This document shows, one piece after another, positions 32,922-42,355 of a DNA stretch of 64,000 bases (positions within the stretch are counted from its first letter, which is position 1; every line of letters begins with the position of its first letter). The notes under the pieces are model-generated. The model was not told where the DNA came from. It searched no databases and saw only the letters and a program-made list of their open reading frames with translations. This DNA is from Arthrobacter sp. Soil762 (GTDB lineage Bacteria; Actinomycetota; Actinomycetes; Actinomycetales; Micrococcaceae). The DNA is taken from positions 16,997 to 80,996 of the forward strand of contig NZ_LMSG01000022.1 in the NCBI RefSeq assembly GCF_001428335.1, written 5' to 3'. The translations under genes were made by a program, and so were the position numbers.

Positions 32922-32966
32922 CCTCACCTCGCAAGCTCGGCCAGGGAACCCTGCGGGCGTGGGCCC
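32922..32966 (+). repeat. 45-bp dispersed repeat, copy A
   Basis: CCTCACCTCGCAAGCTCGG at its left end, then CCAGGGAACCCTGCGG, and GTGGGCCC at its right end. Copy B is at 33622-33666 (same orientation), and copy C at 23221-23266 (opposite orientation). Copies A and B bracket the decayed siderophore genes. Confidence 0.8.
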
Positions 32967-32992
32967 ATGGAGTCTTACTTTCGATACCTTCC

Positions 32993-33355
32993 TCAGCCCG
33001 CGGTAAGCAGGTCCTTGAGTTCGTCCTGGATCAGCGAAGCGCCGTAGCTGCTGTAGAAGATCCAGTCGGCATCGGCGTCGCCGATGTTCTCGGCGGAGAT
33101 CTCCGCCGCCAGCTCGTCTATGTCCTGGTTCTCCGGCCGGGCGATGCCGGCGTCCGTCAGGCTCACGCCGATGATCGATTTGTTGGCGAAGGGCGGATCT
33201 TGCCCGGCAAGAAGCGGACCAGGGAGACCCTCTGGTCGTCCGGGACTGCAGCCTTCAGTTCGTCGGCCTTGGCCTGGTAGGCGTTGAGCGCGGCGACCGC
33301 CTCGGTCTCCTCGCCCAGTGCCTCGCCAGCGAACAGGAAGTTTTCCTTCCACAGA
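32993..33355 (-). pseudogene. 3' fragment of iron-siderophore ABC substrate-binding protein
   Basis: The minus-strand reading LFAGEALGEETEAVAALNAYQAK...VSLVRFLPGKIR then shifts frame to FANKSIIGVSLTDAGIARPENQDIDELAAEISAENIGDADADWIFYSSYG...LLTAG stop. This is the C-terminal third of a FecB/FhuD-type binding protein. It has a frameshift at about 33205, and its 5' portion is lost at about 33355, exactly where the opposite-strand ATPase fragment begins. The lipoprotein signal and N-lobe are absent. Non-functional. Confidence 0.85.
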
Positions 33356-33601
33356 AACACCCGTGGCTATACCTTGGTGGCGGTACTCCACGACCTCAAC
33401 CACGCCAGCCGTTACGCGGACAACATCGTGGCCATGAAGGACGGGCGGGTGGTGGCCGAGGGCGCGCCGGCCGACGTCATTACCGAGGAACTGGTGGAAG
33501 AAGTCTTCGGGCTGCCCTGCCGAGTCATCGAAGACCCCGTCTCGCTCACCCCGCTGGTCATCCCGCTGGGCCGGCCAGCGCATGCCGAAATGGCCAGGTA
33601 G
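33356..33601 (+). pseudogene. 3' fragment of siderophore ABC transporter ATPase
   Basis: The plus-strand frame RGYTLVAVLHDLNHASRYADNIVAMKDGRVVAEGAPADVITEELVEEVFGL...HTP-like end is the last about 80 residues of a FecE/FepC-type ATPase, from just before the switch His (LHDLNHA) to the natural stop. Walker A, signature and Walker B are missing. Its broken 5' end abuts the broken 5' end of the divergent binding-protein fragment, so one deletion removed both 5' parts and the permease genes that normally lie between them. Confidence 0.85.
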
Positions 33602-33621
33602 GTGTCCCTCCCCAACCGCTC

Positions 33622-33666
33622 CCTCACCTCGCAAGCTCGGTCAGGGAACCCTGCGGTCGTGGGCCC
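33622..33666 (+). repeat. 45-bp dispersed repeat, copy B
   Basis: Two mismatches from copy A at 32922-32966 (GGTCAGGG for GGCCAGGG and GGTCGTGG for GGGCGTGG). It sits directly after the truncated ATPase fragment. Confidence 0.8.
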
Positions 33667-33691
33667 GGCTCAACCACCGGAAATTACGACG

Positions 33692-33724
33692 GCGGGCGGC
33701 CACCTTTCTAAAAAGGTGACCGCC
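33692..33724 (-). terminator. Terminator overlapping the 3' end of the DUF3151 gene
   Basis: CGGGCGGCCACCTTT-loop-AAGGTGACCGCC. The right arm encodes the last residues (WRSPF stop) of the DUF3151 protein. It is a relative of the hairpin at 32874-32907. Confidence 0.65.
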
Positions 33725-34145
33725 ACTTACCCTCGATGGCTGCCTTGGCTGCCGGGTCCGAGTCGTTGAGGAACTTCTCGATGCGTTCCGGTTCCTCGGC
33801 TTCGCCGATGGCCGCGGACGCGCGGCCCAGCGAGTAGAGCGCGCGCAGGAAGCCCTGGTTGGGCTCGTGCTCCCAAGGAATGGGACCCACGCCGCGCCAG
33901 CCGTTGCGGCGCAGCGAGTCCAGCCCGCGGTGGTAGCCAACGCGCGAGTAGGCGTAGGAATCGATGGTGCGGCCCTCGGCCCACGCCTCCTCCGCCAGGA
34001 CAGCCCACAACAGCGACGATGTGGGGTGCTTTTCCACCAGGTCCAGGGCTTCGGCGCCGGCGTCCAGCTGCGCGTAGACGTCGGTCTCGGCAGGCAGGAG
34101 CGTTGGCTCCGGGCCCATGAGGTTCTTGCGGAACTCGCCGGACAT
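33708..34145 (-). CDS. DUF3151 family protein
   Basis: 145 residues starting MSGEFRKNLMGPEPTLLPAE. The motif run GPEPTLLPAETDVYAQLDAGAEALDLVEKHPTSSLLWAVLAEEAW...SYAYSRVGYHRGLDSLRRNGWRGVGPIPWEHEPNQGFLRALYSLGRAS is DUF3151, an actinobacterial TPR-like family of unknown role. It starts 2 nt after the fba stop, the arrangement usual in Actinobacteria, and is co-transcribed with it. Confidence 0.92.
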   Translation of the reverse strand: MSGEFRKNLMGPEPTLLPAETDVYAQLDAGAEALDLVEKHPTSSLLWAVLAEEAWAEGRTIDSYAYSRVGYHRGLDSLRRNGWRGVGPIPWEHEPNQGFLRALYSLGRASAAIGEAEEPERIEKFLNDSDPAAKAAIEGKWRSPF

Positions 34146-34147
34146 TC

Positions 34148-35167
<1,020 letters not shown>

Positions 35168-35324
35168 GGTGACTCCTATGCTGAGTTTTCGTCTATGGGT
35201 TGTGACCCTGGAGAGTAGACCTCTTACGGCTAGCCACTATCCTAGCCATTTCTGTGCAGGGGCAGTGTTTCGGGTCACGCGGGCCGGTAACACTTACGCG
35301 CACACGCCGCAGAAGTGGCGCGGG

Positions 35325-36017
35325 TCAGACGGGCTGGCTGAAAACGTGCCGGCGGATCCAGGCGTGCATGGCGATCGCGGCGGCGGAGGCGGCGTTGATG
35401 GAGCGGGTGGAGCCGAACTGCTCGATGGACAGGGTTGCCAGGGCCGCTTCGTGGACCTCCGGCGTCAGCCCGGGCCCCTCCTGGCCGAACACCAGGACGC
35501 AGTCCTTGGGCAGCTCATACGTCTCCAGGGGCACGGAGTCGGGGAAGATGTCGATCCCGATGATCGCGAGCCCCTCCCCCTGCGCCCACACCACAAAGTC
35601 CTCCACGGTGGGGTGGTGGCGGACGTGCTGGTAACGGTCGGTGACCATCGCCCCGCGCCTGTTCCACCGGCGTCGTCCGATGATGTGGACTTCCTTGGCG
35701 AGGAAGGCGTTGGCGGTGCGCACCACGGTGCCGATGTTGAGGTCGTGCTGCCAGTTTTCGATGGCGATGTGGAAGTTGTGCCGCTTCGAATCGAGGTCCG
35801 CCACGATCGCGTCATGCTTCCAGTACCGGTACTGGTCCACCACGTTGCGGCGGTCGCCGTCTGCGAGCAGGTCCGGATCCCAGTGGTCACCTTCCGGCCA
35901 CGAACCCTCCCAGGGCCCGACGCCGACCTCCGCCTTTGGCTCCGGCGCCTCCTCGGGCGCTGGCTCCTCCGCTGGAATCGGATGAGGTTCGACTGGGTTT
36001 CCGGGCGTTTGTTTCAC
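35325..36017 (-). CDS. SpoU/TrmH-family RNA methyltransferase
   Basis: 230 residues with a GTG start (MKQTPGNPVEP). A Glu/Pro-rich N-terminal tail (about 1-45) precedes the catalytic SPOUT domain. Motif 1 is NWQHDLNIGTVVRTANAF, motif 2 VLVFGQEGPGLTPEV, and motif 3 LSIEQFGSTRSINAASAAAIAMHAW, which forms the AdoMet-binding knot. It methylates a 2'-hydroxyl or base in tRNA or rRNA. The exact target is unknown. It is divergent from the HAD gene with a 52-nt gap holding TAGACT as a candidate -10. Confidence 0.9.
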   Translation of the reverse strand: MKQTPGNPVEPHPIPAEEPAPEEAPEPKAEVGVGPWEGSWPEGDHWDPDLLADGDRRNVVDQYRYWKHDAIVADLDSKRHNFHIAIENWQHDLNIGTVVRTANAFLAKEVHIIGRRRWNRRGAMVTDRYQHVRHHPTVEDFVVWAQGEGLAIIGIDIFPDSVPLETYELPKDCVLVFGQEGPGLTPEVHEAALATLSIEQFGSTRSINAASAAAIAMHAWIRRHVFSQPV

Positions 36018-36069
36018 CCCTCAACACTAGACTGGACCACTGGAGCATTCATCACCGGCGGAGGTAAAC

Positions 36070-36900
36070 GTGGCAGAAGCAGACCAGGTACAGGGTTCAC
36101 CGGCGGTTTACCGCAGCGGCCAGGAGATCGAATGCTGGCTGACAGACATGGACGGCGTACTCGTCCACGAAAACCAGGCCGTCCCCGGGGCCGCCGAACT
36201 GATCCAGCGCTGGGTGGACACGTCCAAGCGGTTCCTGGTGCTGACGAACAACTCGATCTTCACGCCCCGCGACCTGGCCGCCAGGCTGCGTGCTTCCGGG
36301 CTGGAGATCCCCGAGGAGAACATCTGGACGTCCGCGCTGGCCACCGCCACCTTCCTGAAGGACCAGGTGCGGGGTTCCGGTTCCGGGAACCGCGCCTACA
36401 CCATCGGCGAGGCAGGGCTGACGACGGCACTGCACGAGGCAGGCTTCATCCTCACCGACCAGGACCCGGACTACGTGGTGCTCGGTGAAACCCGTACGTA
36501 CTCCTTTGAGGCCATCACCATGGCCATCCGCCTGATCCTGGCCGGGGCCCGCTTTATTGCCACCAACCCGGACGCCACCGGCCCGTCCAAGGACGGCCCC
36601 ATGCCCGCGACGGGCGCCATCGCCGCGCTCATCACGAAGGCCACCGGCCGGGAACCGTACATTGTGGGCAAGCCGAATCCCATGATGTTCCGGTCCGCCA
36701 TGAACCAGATCGATGCGCACTCCGAGACCACGGCCATGATCGGGGACCGGATGGACACCGACATCATCGCCGGCATGGAGGCAGGCCTGCACACGGTCCT
36801 GGTCCTCAGCGGCATTACGCAGCGCGAAGACATTGCCGCCTACCCGTTCCGGCCCAACCAGGTACTGGACTCCGTGGCCGACCTGAAGAACCAGATCTAA
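36070..36900 (+). CDS. HAD superfamily subfamily IIA phosphatase (NagD-like)
   Basis: 276 residues. The GTG start has GGAGGT 4 nt upstream. HAD motif I is WLTDMDGVLVHENQAVPGA (Asp nucleophile and acid), motif II FLVLTNNS, and motifs III/IV are IVGKPNPMMFRSAM and AMIGDRMDTDIIAGMEAGL. The C2 cap region lies between. NagD-like enzymes dephosphorylate small phosphometabolites, and the substrate here is open. It overlaps the stop of the convergent hydrolase gene by 4 nt. Confidence 0.93.
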   Translation: MAEADQVQGSPAVYRSGQEIECWLTDMDGVLVHENQAVPGAAELIQRWVDTSKRFLVLTNNSIFTPRDLAARLRASGLEIPEENIWTSALATATFLKDQVRGSGSGNRAYTIGEAGLTTALHEAGFILTDQDPDYVVLGETRTYSFEAITMAIRLILAGARFIATNPDATGPSKDGPMPATGAIAALITKATGREPYIVGKPNPMMFRSAMNQIDAHSETTAMIGDRMDTDIIAGMEAGLHTVLVLSGITQREDIAAYPFRPNQVLDSVADLKNQI

Positions 36901-37937
36901 AAGACCGTCACCTTCGAGCCACCGCGGGGCAGCGGGAAAAAGTCGTCCATCAGCCACTCCACGATGGGCCGGTAGATGAGCGGATTCCAGCCCGGGCTCG
37001 CGTGCGCCGGCAGAGCCCCGTCCGTTTGCAGGTCCATGGAGACCATGTGGGGTTGGAACGCTGCCGACCACGCGTCCTTGGCCGTCTGGTACCGGACCGT
37101 GCGGTCTTTCGGGTTGCCGATGTACGCCATCCGCGTGGCGTCGAGCTTGTCCACAAACCGGTTTCCGTCGAAGTGGTAGATGTAGGCCGACTCCGACTGG
37201 ATGAGCACACTGGACGGGGCGATCGGGGACAGCTGCTCCATGGTCTGGTCCAGGATCTGCCGCCAGGTCCGCTCGTCTTTGTGGATGACGCGCTCCCCCA
37301 GTTCGTAGCTGCCGCGGACCACGGACGGGACCCGGAAGCCGCTCTCATACAGGAACACCACACCGTCGAACCAGCTCTCGTCCAGAACGTCGCTGCGGCT
37401 GTAGGGGCTGGAGTCCAGCAGGATGAAATCCACCTCCACGCCGTGGAATTCCCGGAGCCGCGCTGCCACCTGGGTGGCCACCATGCCGCCGAAGCTGTGG
37501 CCGTAGAAAAAAAGCTTGGTCAGCTTTTTGGCCCGAACATGTTCGATGACGGCGATTACCACCTCGTCGATGTCCAGCCCTAGGTTGGAATAGCCGACGG
37601 CGGCCAGCTGGCCGCGCTTGTTCAGCGCACCACGCATTGCGTTCAGGATCCAGAGCGCCTCTTCCCAGCTGGTCTTGTAGCCGGGGAAGAGGAACCAGCT
37701 GGCGTTCGGGTAGTAGGCGTCGGCGAAGTCGTCCGCGACCTGCAGTATCCGGTTGACCTGCCGCTCCGCCTGGACCCGGCGGGTGACCAGCATGTCCGCT
37801 GCCAGCAGGGCCGAGGCGCCCGTGCCGGCCAGGAACCCACGGCGCGAAAACCGCTTGAGTGCGGCGGCATTGGCCAGCAGCCGGGCTTGATGAGCTCCTG
37901 GCTGTTCCTGCGGATCTGCTTCCCCCCTGTACGGCAC
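36897..37937 (-). CDS. Exported alpha/beta-hydrolase-like protein with Tat signal
   Basis: 346 residues. A twin-arginine signal, FSRRGFLAGTGASALLAADML, lies near residues 30-50 after a long polar N-region, so export by Tat is likely. The hydrolase fold is marked by LTKLFFYGHSFGGMVATQVAARL, with nucleophile Ser in GHSFGG. Asp and His partners lie later (DFILLDSSPYSRSDV and possibly the HASPGWNPLIYRP region). The upstream GTG at 37937 has a poor ribosome-binding site, so the true start may be a little downstream. Substrate unknown. It converges on the HAD gene. Confidence 0.78.
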   Translation of the reverse strand: MPYRGEADPQEQPGAHQARLLANAAALKRFSRRGFLAGTGASALLAADMLVTRRVQAERQVNRILQVADDFADAYYPNASWFLFPGYKTSWEEALWILNAMRGALNKRGQLAAVGYSNLGLDIDEVVIAVIEHVRAKKLTKLFFYGHSFGGMVATQVAARLREFHGVEVDFILLDSSPYSRSDVLDESWFDGVVFLYESGFRVPSVVRGSYELGERVIHKDERTWRQILDQTMEQLSPIAPSSVLIQSESAYIYHFDGNRFVDKLDATRMAYIGNPKDRTVRYQTAKDAWSAAFQPHMVSMDLQTDGALPAHASPGWNPLIYRPIVEWLMDDFFPLPRGGSKVTVF

Positions 37938-38066
37938 ACCTCTACCGTAGCCACAGCTGAAGCCGCCGCTGCAACCCCGGCCTCGGGCAACCCTGGGCGG
38001 GAGCGGCCGCTGTACCCGCTGAAGGGGCCGAACCCGCCAGGAGAGGCAGTGCTATGAGACGCCGGG

Positions 38067-38639
38067 CTAGGAGAGGCCCAGCTCGTCCTTGCCGAAGGCG
38101 AACAGGTACGGGACGCCGGTCTCGGCTTCGATTCTTTCCTTGGAGCCAGTGTCCCGGTCCACGATGACGGCCACGGCAACCACGTTGCCACCGGCCTTCC
38201 GGACACCCTCAACGGCAGTGAGTGCGGAGCCTCCTGTGGTGGACGTATCCTCCAGTACCAGAACCTTGCGGCCCTCAACCGACGGGCCTTCAACCTGGCG
38301 GCCCATGCCGTAGGACTTCTGGGCCTTGCGGACCACAAACGCGTCCACGGTGCGGCCGGCGTCCACCGCAGCGTGCATAACGGCGGTGCCCACGGGGTCA
38401 GCACCCATGGTCAGGCCACCGGCGCACTCAAAGTCGATCCCGGCGTCGTCCGTCAGCGCCAGCATGACCTGGCCCACCAGCTTGGAGGCCTCGTGGTGCA
38501 GCGTGATGCGGCGCAGGTCGATGTAGTAGTCGGCCTCGGCACCGCTGGAGAGGATGACCTTGCCGCGGACCACGGCAAGTTCCTTGATCAGTTCCAGCAG
38601 GCGGGCACGGGCAGCGGCAGCGTCAAGAGGGGAAGTCAT
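38067..38639 (-). CDS. pyrE: Orotate phosphoribosyltransferase
   Basis: 190 residues starting MTSPLDAAAARARLLELIKE. PRPP-binding motif VLVLEDTSTTGGSALTAVE at about 122-140 and the flexible-loop Lys/Arg in FVVRKAQKSYGMGRQVEG are intact. It transfers ribose-5-phosphate to orotate in pyrimidine synthesis. ATG 38639 has only a weak GGA upstream. It lies 10 nt after the flavin monooxygenase gene, which suggests read-through. Other pyr genes are not in the window. Confidence 0.95.
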   Translation of the reverse strand: MTSPLDAAAARARLLELIKELAVVRGKVILSSGAEADYYIDLRRITLHHEASKLVGQVMLALTDDAGIDFECAGGLTMGADPVGTAVMHAAVDAGRTVDAFVVRKAQKSYGMGRQVEGPSVEGRKVLVLEDTSTTGGSALTAVEGVRKAGGNVVAVAVIVDRDTGSKERIEAETGVPYLFAFGKDELGLS

Positions 38640-38649
38640 GGTGTCCAGT

Positions 38650-39876
38650 TTAGCGGCGGGCGAAGCCTGGCGCGTGCTCCGGCAGCGGCCCGAAAGCGAC
38701 AAGCCGCGGCATCAGCCTCCGCACCACCGGGACATGCCGCAGGACAACCAGGAGGGCCGGCGGAGGCCCGGGCATCCGCCCGGCGAACAACGGAACAAAC
38801 ACAGCCCGGTGCAGGATGCGCTGGACAGTCTGGACAACCAGGGTGGGCATCCGGCGCCGCCGTTCCACCGCGGCCAGATCCTTCGCGCCCACCTGCCGCC
38901 GGAGGAGTGCCGGCGCCAGGCGGGTTGCTCCCGCCACTGCGTCCTGGATGGCGAGGTTGATGCCCACGCCGCCCACAGGGGACATGGCATGCGCAGCGTC
39001 GCCGATGCACAGCAGCCCGTCCACATGCCAGCGCCGCAGCCGGTCCAGCCGCACATCCAGCCAGTGCAGGTCCTCAAGGGAACGGATCGAGTCCACGCGG
39101 TCCGCCAGGTCAGGGCGCAGTGCCGCCACTCGCTCCCTGAACCGTTCAACCCCCTCGGAACGGATCCGTGCGTCCGCTCCCTTGGGGGCGAGGTAACCCA
39201 TTTGGTAGTAGTCGTCACGGAAAAGCGCGATCATCGCTTCGCGGCCCCGGAAGGCCGGAACGATGCCTGCCACCGCTCCTTTTTCGGAAGCATGGCGCGG
39301 CAGCCTGAACCACCAGGTGTCGAACGGGACCGGGAAGTCCTTTGGCTGCAAACCGGCGGCCCGGCGCAGCACTGAATGGCGCCCGTCGGTCGCCACCACG
39401 ACGTCCGCGCGGAGTGCATGTTCACCGCCATCAGGTGTCCGGTAGCGCACGCCGGTGACGCGGCCGCCGTCGAGCACTAACGACGTTGCTTCATGCTCCA
39501 TGAGAAGCGTGAACGTGGGTTCGCGCGCGGCCTCGGTGGCCAGGAAATTCAGGAAATCCCACTGCGGCATCATGGCAATGTAGTTATACGGGGGCTTCAG
39601 CGACGCGAAATCACCGAGGGTCACCATGCCTGCGCCAGGGACGGGGAACGCGACGCGGTTGAGCCTGCTCTGCGGGAGCCTCCGGAATGCGTCGCCCAAG
39701 CCCAGCTCGTCAATCAGCCTGATGGTGGAGGCATGCACGGTGTCGCCGCGGAAATCCCGCAGGAAGTCGCCGTGCTTTTCGAGGACCGTGACCTCCACCC
39801 CGGCACGGGCCAGGAGCAGCCCCAGCATCGTCCCCGCCGGCCCGCCGCCAACAACGGCGCACCCCGTTCGCTCCAT
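38650..39876 (-). CDS. FAD-dependent monooxygenase (UbiH/PHBH-like)
   Basis: 408 residues starting MERTGCAVVGGGPAGTMLGL. The FAD motifs are GGGPAGTMLGLLLARAGVEVTVLEKHGDF (GxGxxG and the ribose Glu), the DG motif VVVATDGRHSVLRRAAGL, and GDAAHAMSPVGGVGINLAIQDAVAGATRL. The order is that of the PHBH-type aromatic hydroxylase family. The C-terminal part is short, with no membrane anchor. Substrate unknown. The gene is immediately upstream of pyrE on the same strand. Confidence 0.92.
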   Translation of the reverse strand: MERTGCAVVGGGPAGTMLGLLLARAGVEVTVLEKHGDFLRDFRGDTVHASTIRLIDELGLGDAFRRLPQSRLNRVAFPVPGAGMVTLGDFASLKPPYNYIAMMPQWDFLNFLATEAAREPTFTLLMEHEATSLVLDGGRVTGVRYRTPDGGEHALRADVVVATDGRHSVLRRAAGLQPKDFPVPFDTWWFRLPRHASEKGAVAGIVPAFRGREAMIALFRDDYYQMGYLAPKGADARIRSEGVERFRERVAALRPDLADRVDSIRSLEDLHWLDVRLDRLRRWHVDGLLCIGDAAHAMSPVGGVGINLAIQDAVAGATRLAPALLRRQVGAKDLAAVERRRRMPTLVVQTVQRILHRAVFVPLFAGRMPGPPPALLVVLRHVPVVRRLMPRLVAFGPLPEHAPGFARR

Positions 39877-39954
39877 GCACTAACGGTACGCCGCACGTGA
39901 AGTGGCCGCACTCGCCTGGTTTGGGACGCGGAAATGGCCCCATGACGCAGAAAT

Positions 39955-39990
39955 GGACTGGCGCTACGCGTATCCGCGTAGCGCCAGTCC
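39955..39990 (-). terminator. Strong hairpin after the GntK-GH3 gene
   Basis: Near-perfect 16-bp stem GGACTGGCGCTACGCG / CGCGTAGCGCCAGTCC, 38-73 nt after the 40028 stop on the minus strand, followed by ATTTCT. It ends the symporter-manD-kinase/GH3 operon and also lies beyond the start of the divergent monooxygenase. Confidence 0.75.
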
Positions 39991-40027
39991 AGCTGCGAGT
40001 CGTCAGTCTAAAACCGCAGCGATGTCC

Positions 40028-42355
40028 CTACAGCCGGGTGTCGAAGGAATCGCAAAAGACATTCTCGTTGAACGTCCCCTGGAACTCGGACTTGCCCATG
40101 ATCTTCTCGATCGTGGCCCGGATGGCCTCAACAGTTCCCGCATGGGCGTGGATGGCGGTCTTGACCATCGGAACGTCAATAAGGTGGTTGGGCTGGTTCA
40201 GCGAGACGAACACGGTGGGGACCTCGGTGACGTACCACGGGATTTCCGCGGCCATCGGGGTGGACCACTTGATCCGGATGGCCGCTTCCTGGGCGAAGCC
40301 CTTGACGTTGGCGAAGACAAACGCCGCGTCATACTTGTCCGCGTAGTCGCCGGTGGCTTCCTCGGAGATGATCGACATAAAGTTCACGCCGGTCTCCCCT
40401 GCTGCTTCGCGCTGATCGGCAGTCTTGAACAGGTGCACCTCGAAGCCGGCTTTCTCCAGCTCCTCCTTTACCGTGTCCAGGTAGGCCAGCGGGTCCGCCC
40501 GGGTGAAGTCCGAGCCGCCGGAGATACCGTACAGGCGGATCCGTTTGTGCGTTTCCGGCCGGATGGGCAGGTTGTGCGCGGTGTCCTTGACCAGGGTGAC
40601 GGTCTTGTCCGCGATCTCGGCGGCGATGGCCCGGTGGGCGTCGCTGCCGATCACAGCGAGTGCGTCCACGGGCGGAACCAGTTCGTTGCGGTCCTTGAGG
40701 TGCAGCCCCAGCGAGGCCTTGAGGGCCAGGATGCGGCGCAGGGCGTCATGCAGGCGCTGCTCCGTGATGACGCCGGACTTGTAGCCGTCCAGCATGTACT
40801 GGAAGTCTTCGTCGGCGTTGCGGAAGAACAGGAACATGTCGCAGCCGGCGGCAATGGTCGCAGGAACCAGGTCCTTGCGCTTCATGGCCTGGGTGAGCCC
40901 GATCATCTGCGAGGCGTCCGTGAGGATGAGCCCGTTGAAGCCGAGCTCGCCGCGCAGCAGGTCCCGGAGCAGCTCCGGGGCCAGGGTGGCGGGCAGGATG
41001 TCCTTGTCCGCCAGGCCCGGGCGGAAGTGCCGGGAAAGCTCCGGCGCGCCGATGTGCCCGATCATGATGGACTGCACGCCGTGCCCAATCATTTCGCGGT
41101 ACACGTGGCCATACGTCCTGTTCCACTCGTCGTAGCCGAGGGTGTTGTAGGACGTGACCACGTGCTGGTCGCGCTCGTCCATGCCGTCGCCCGGGAAGTG
41201 CTTCATGGCACAGGCAGTGGGTGATTCACTGATCCCGTCGAAGTATTCCTTGGCCCGCTCCACCACGATCTCCGGCGTGTTGCCGAAGGCCCGGGTGGAG
41301 ATGACCGTGTTCCGCCAGTTGTAGTGGATGTCCACGATCGGGGCGAAGGCCCAGTTGCAGCCCAGGGCCGCGGTTTCGACGCCGGCAACCTGCCCCATCC
41401 GGCGTGCGATGGACTTGTCCGGGTGCGAACCTGCCTGCAGGTGCGTGGACACAAACGTGCCGTCGTCGCAGCTTCCGGCGCCACCCATTTCCGGGTTGGA
41501 CGCCACCAGCAGCGGCACCTTGGACTTCGACTGCGCGTGCCGGATGTGTTCCTGCACGGCAGCGGACGGGCCTGGCCGGTAACGCATGCCGCCAACGTGG
41601 AAGTTCTCCAGCACACCGTCGAGGTACTCCGGGGAGTAGTCGTTGTTGTGGTTGATGAACAGCTGCCCGATCTTTTCCTCAAGCGTCATCGATTCCAGGG
41701 TGGTGTTCACCCAGGTGATCGCTGCGTCGTCGAGGTTGAACGGCGCGGCCTGGAGGTCGACGTCGAACTGGCCCACTGGGGTGCCAGCGGCACCATGGGT
41801 GGAGCTTCCGACGGCGGCAGTCACGGCCGCCGCTATGCCCGCGAGCGCGTCGGCCACCACCTGGTCCACGGGACCGGCGATGTCCACCACAATGCCTGCC
41901 TCATCGGCTTCGAGCGCTTCGAGGGTGGCCAGCTGGGATTCCAGCAGCGCTGCCGGCATGAAGTGCCCGGAGCGGCCTTCCAGCCGCGACCCCAGGACTT
42001 CCTTGCTGCCGTGCAGGTGAAGGAAGACCGTATCCGGCGCCGTGGCACGGATGGCGTCGCGGTAACCGCGGCGAAGAGCCGAGCAGGCCAGAACCAAGCC
42101 GCCCTTGGCAGCTGCCAGTTCATTGCCCACCGTGGCAAGCCACGGCCAGCGGTCCTCGTCGGTCAGCGGAGTGCCAGCTGCCATCTTGGCGACGTTCTCC
42201 ACCGGGTGGAGGGAATCGCCGTCGAGGAACTGGACGCCCAGCTCGCGGGCCACCAGGTCACCGATGGTGGTCTTGCCGCAGCCGGAGACGCCCATAACGA
42301 TGACGCGGGGACCCGTAGCTCCTCCTGCTGGGGCGGGCGATGTCGCGGCGGTCAC
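40028..42355 (-). CDS. Gluconokinase fused to GH3-family glycoside hydrolase
   Basis: 775 residues with a GTG start (VTAATSPAPAGGATG) overlapping the manD stop by 4 nt. Residues about 15-178 are a complete GntK-type kinase: Walker A GVSGCGKTT (22-30), FLDGDSLHPVENVAKM, CSALRRGYRD and GRSGHFMP. A short linker (about 180-205) leads to a GH3 hydrolase (about 206-775), with KHFPGDG at 385-391 and nucleophile Asp480 in LILTDASQM, then the C-terminal alpha/beta domain. The reading frame is continuous, with no repeat or stop at the join. Both active sites look intact. No signal peptide is seen, so the glycosidase acts in the cytoplasm on imported oligosaccharides. The KHFPGDG form is NagZ-like, but substrate is not settled. 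Confidence 0.9.
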   Translation of the reverse strand: MTAATSPAPAGGATGPRVIVMGVSGCGKTTIGDLVARELGVQFLDGDSLHPVENVAKMAAGTPLTDEDRWPWLATVGNELAAAKGGLVLACSALRRGYRDAIRATAPDTVFLHLHGSKEVLGSRLEGRSGHFMPAALLESQLATLEALEADEAGIVVDIAGPVDQVVADALAGIAAAVTAAVGSSTHGAAGTPVGQFDVDLQAAPFNLDDAAITWVNTTLESMTLEEKIGQLFINHNNDYSPEYLDGVLENFHVGGMRYRPGPSAAVQEHIRHAQSKSKVPLLVASNPEMGGAGSCDDGTFVSTHLQAGSHPDKSIARRMGQVAGVETAALGCNWAFAPIVDIHYNWRNTVISTRAFGNTPEIVVERAKEYFDGISESPTACAMKHFPGDGMDERDQHVVTSYNTLGYDEWNRTYGHVYREMIGHGVQSIMIGHIGAPELSRHFRPGLADKDILPATLAPELLRDLLRGELGFNGLILTDASQMIGLTQAMKRKDLVPATIAAGCDMFLFFRNADEDFQYMLDGYKSGVITEQRLHDALRRILALKASLGLHLKDRNELVPPVDALAVIGSDAHRAIAAEIADKTVTLVKDTAHNLPIRPETHKRIRLYGISGGSDFTRADPLAYLDTVKEELEKAGFEVHLFKTADQREAAGETGVNFMSIISEEATGDYADKYDAAFVFANVKGFAQEAAIRIKWSTPMAAEIPWYVTEVPTVFVSLNQPNHLIDVPMVKTAIHAHAGTVEAIRATIEKIMGKSEFQGTFNENVFCDSFDTRL

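Noticed and set aside
39902..41224. 440-codon plus-strand ORF opposite the GH3 domain
   Set aside because: Shadow of the GH3 coding strand. No family similarity and no start signal.
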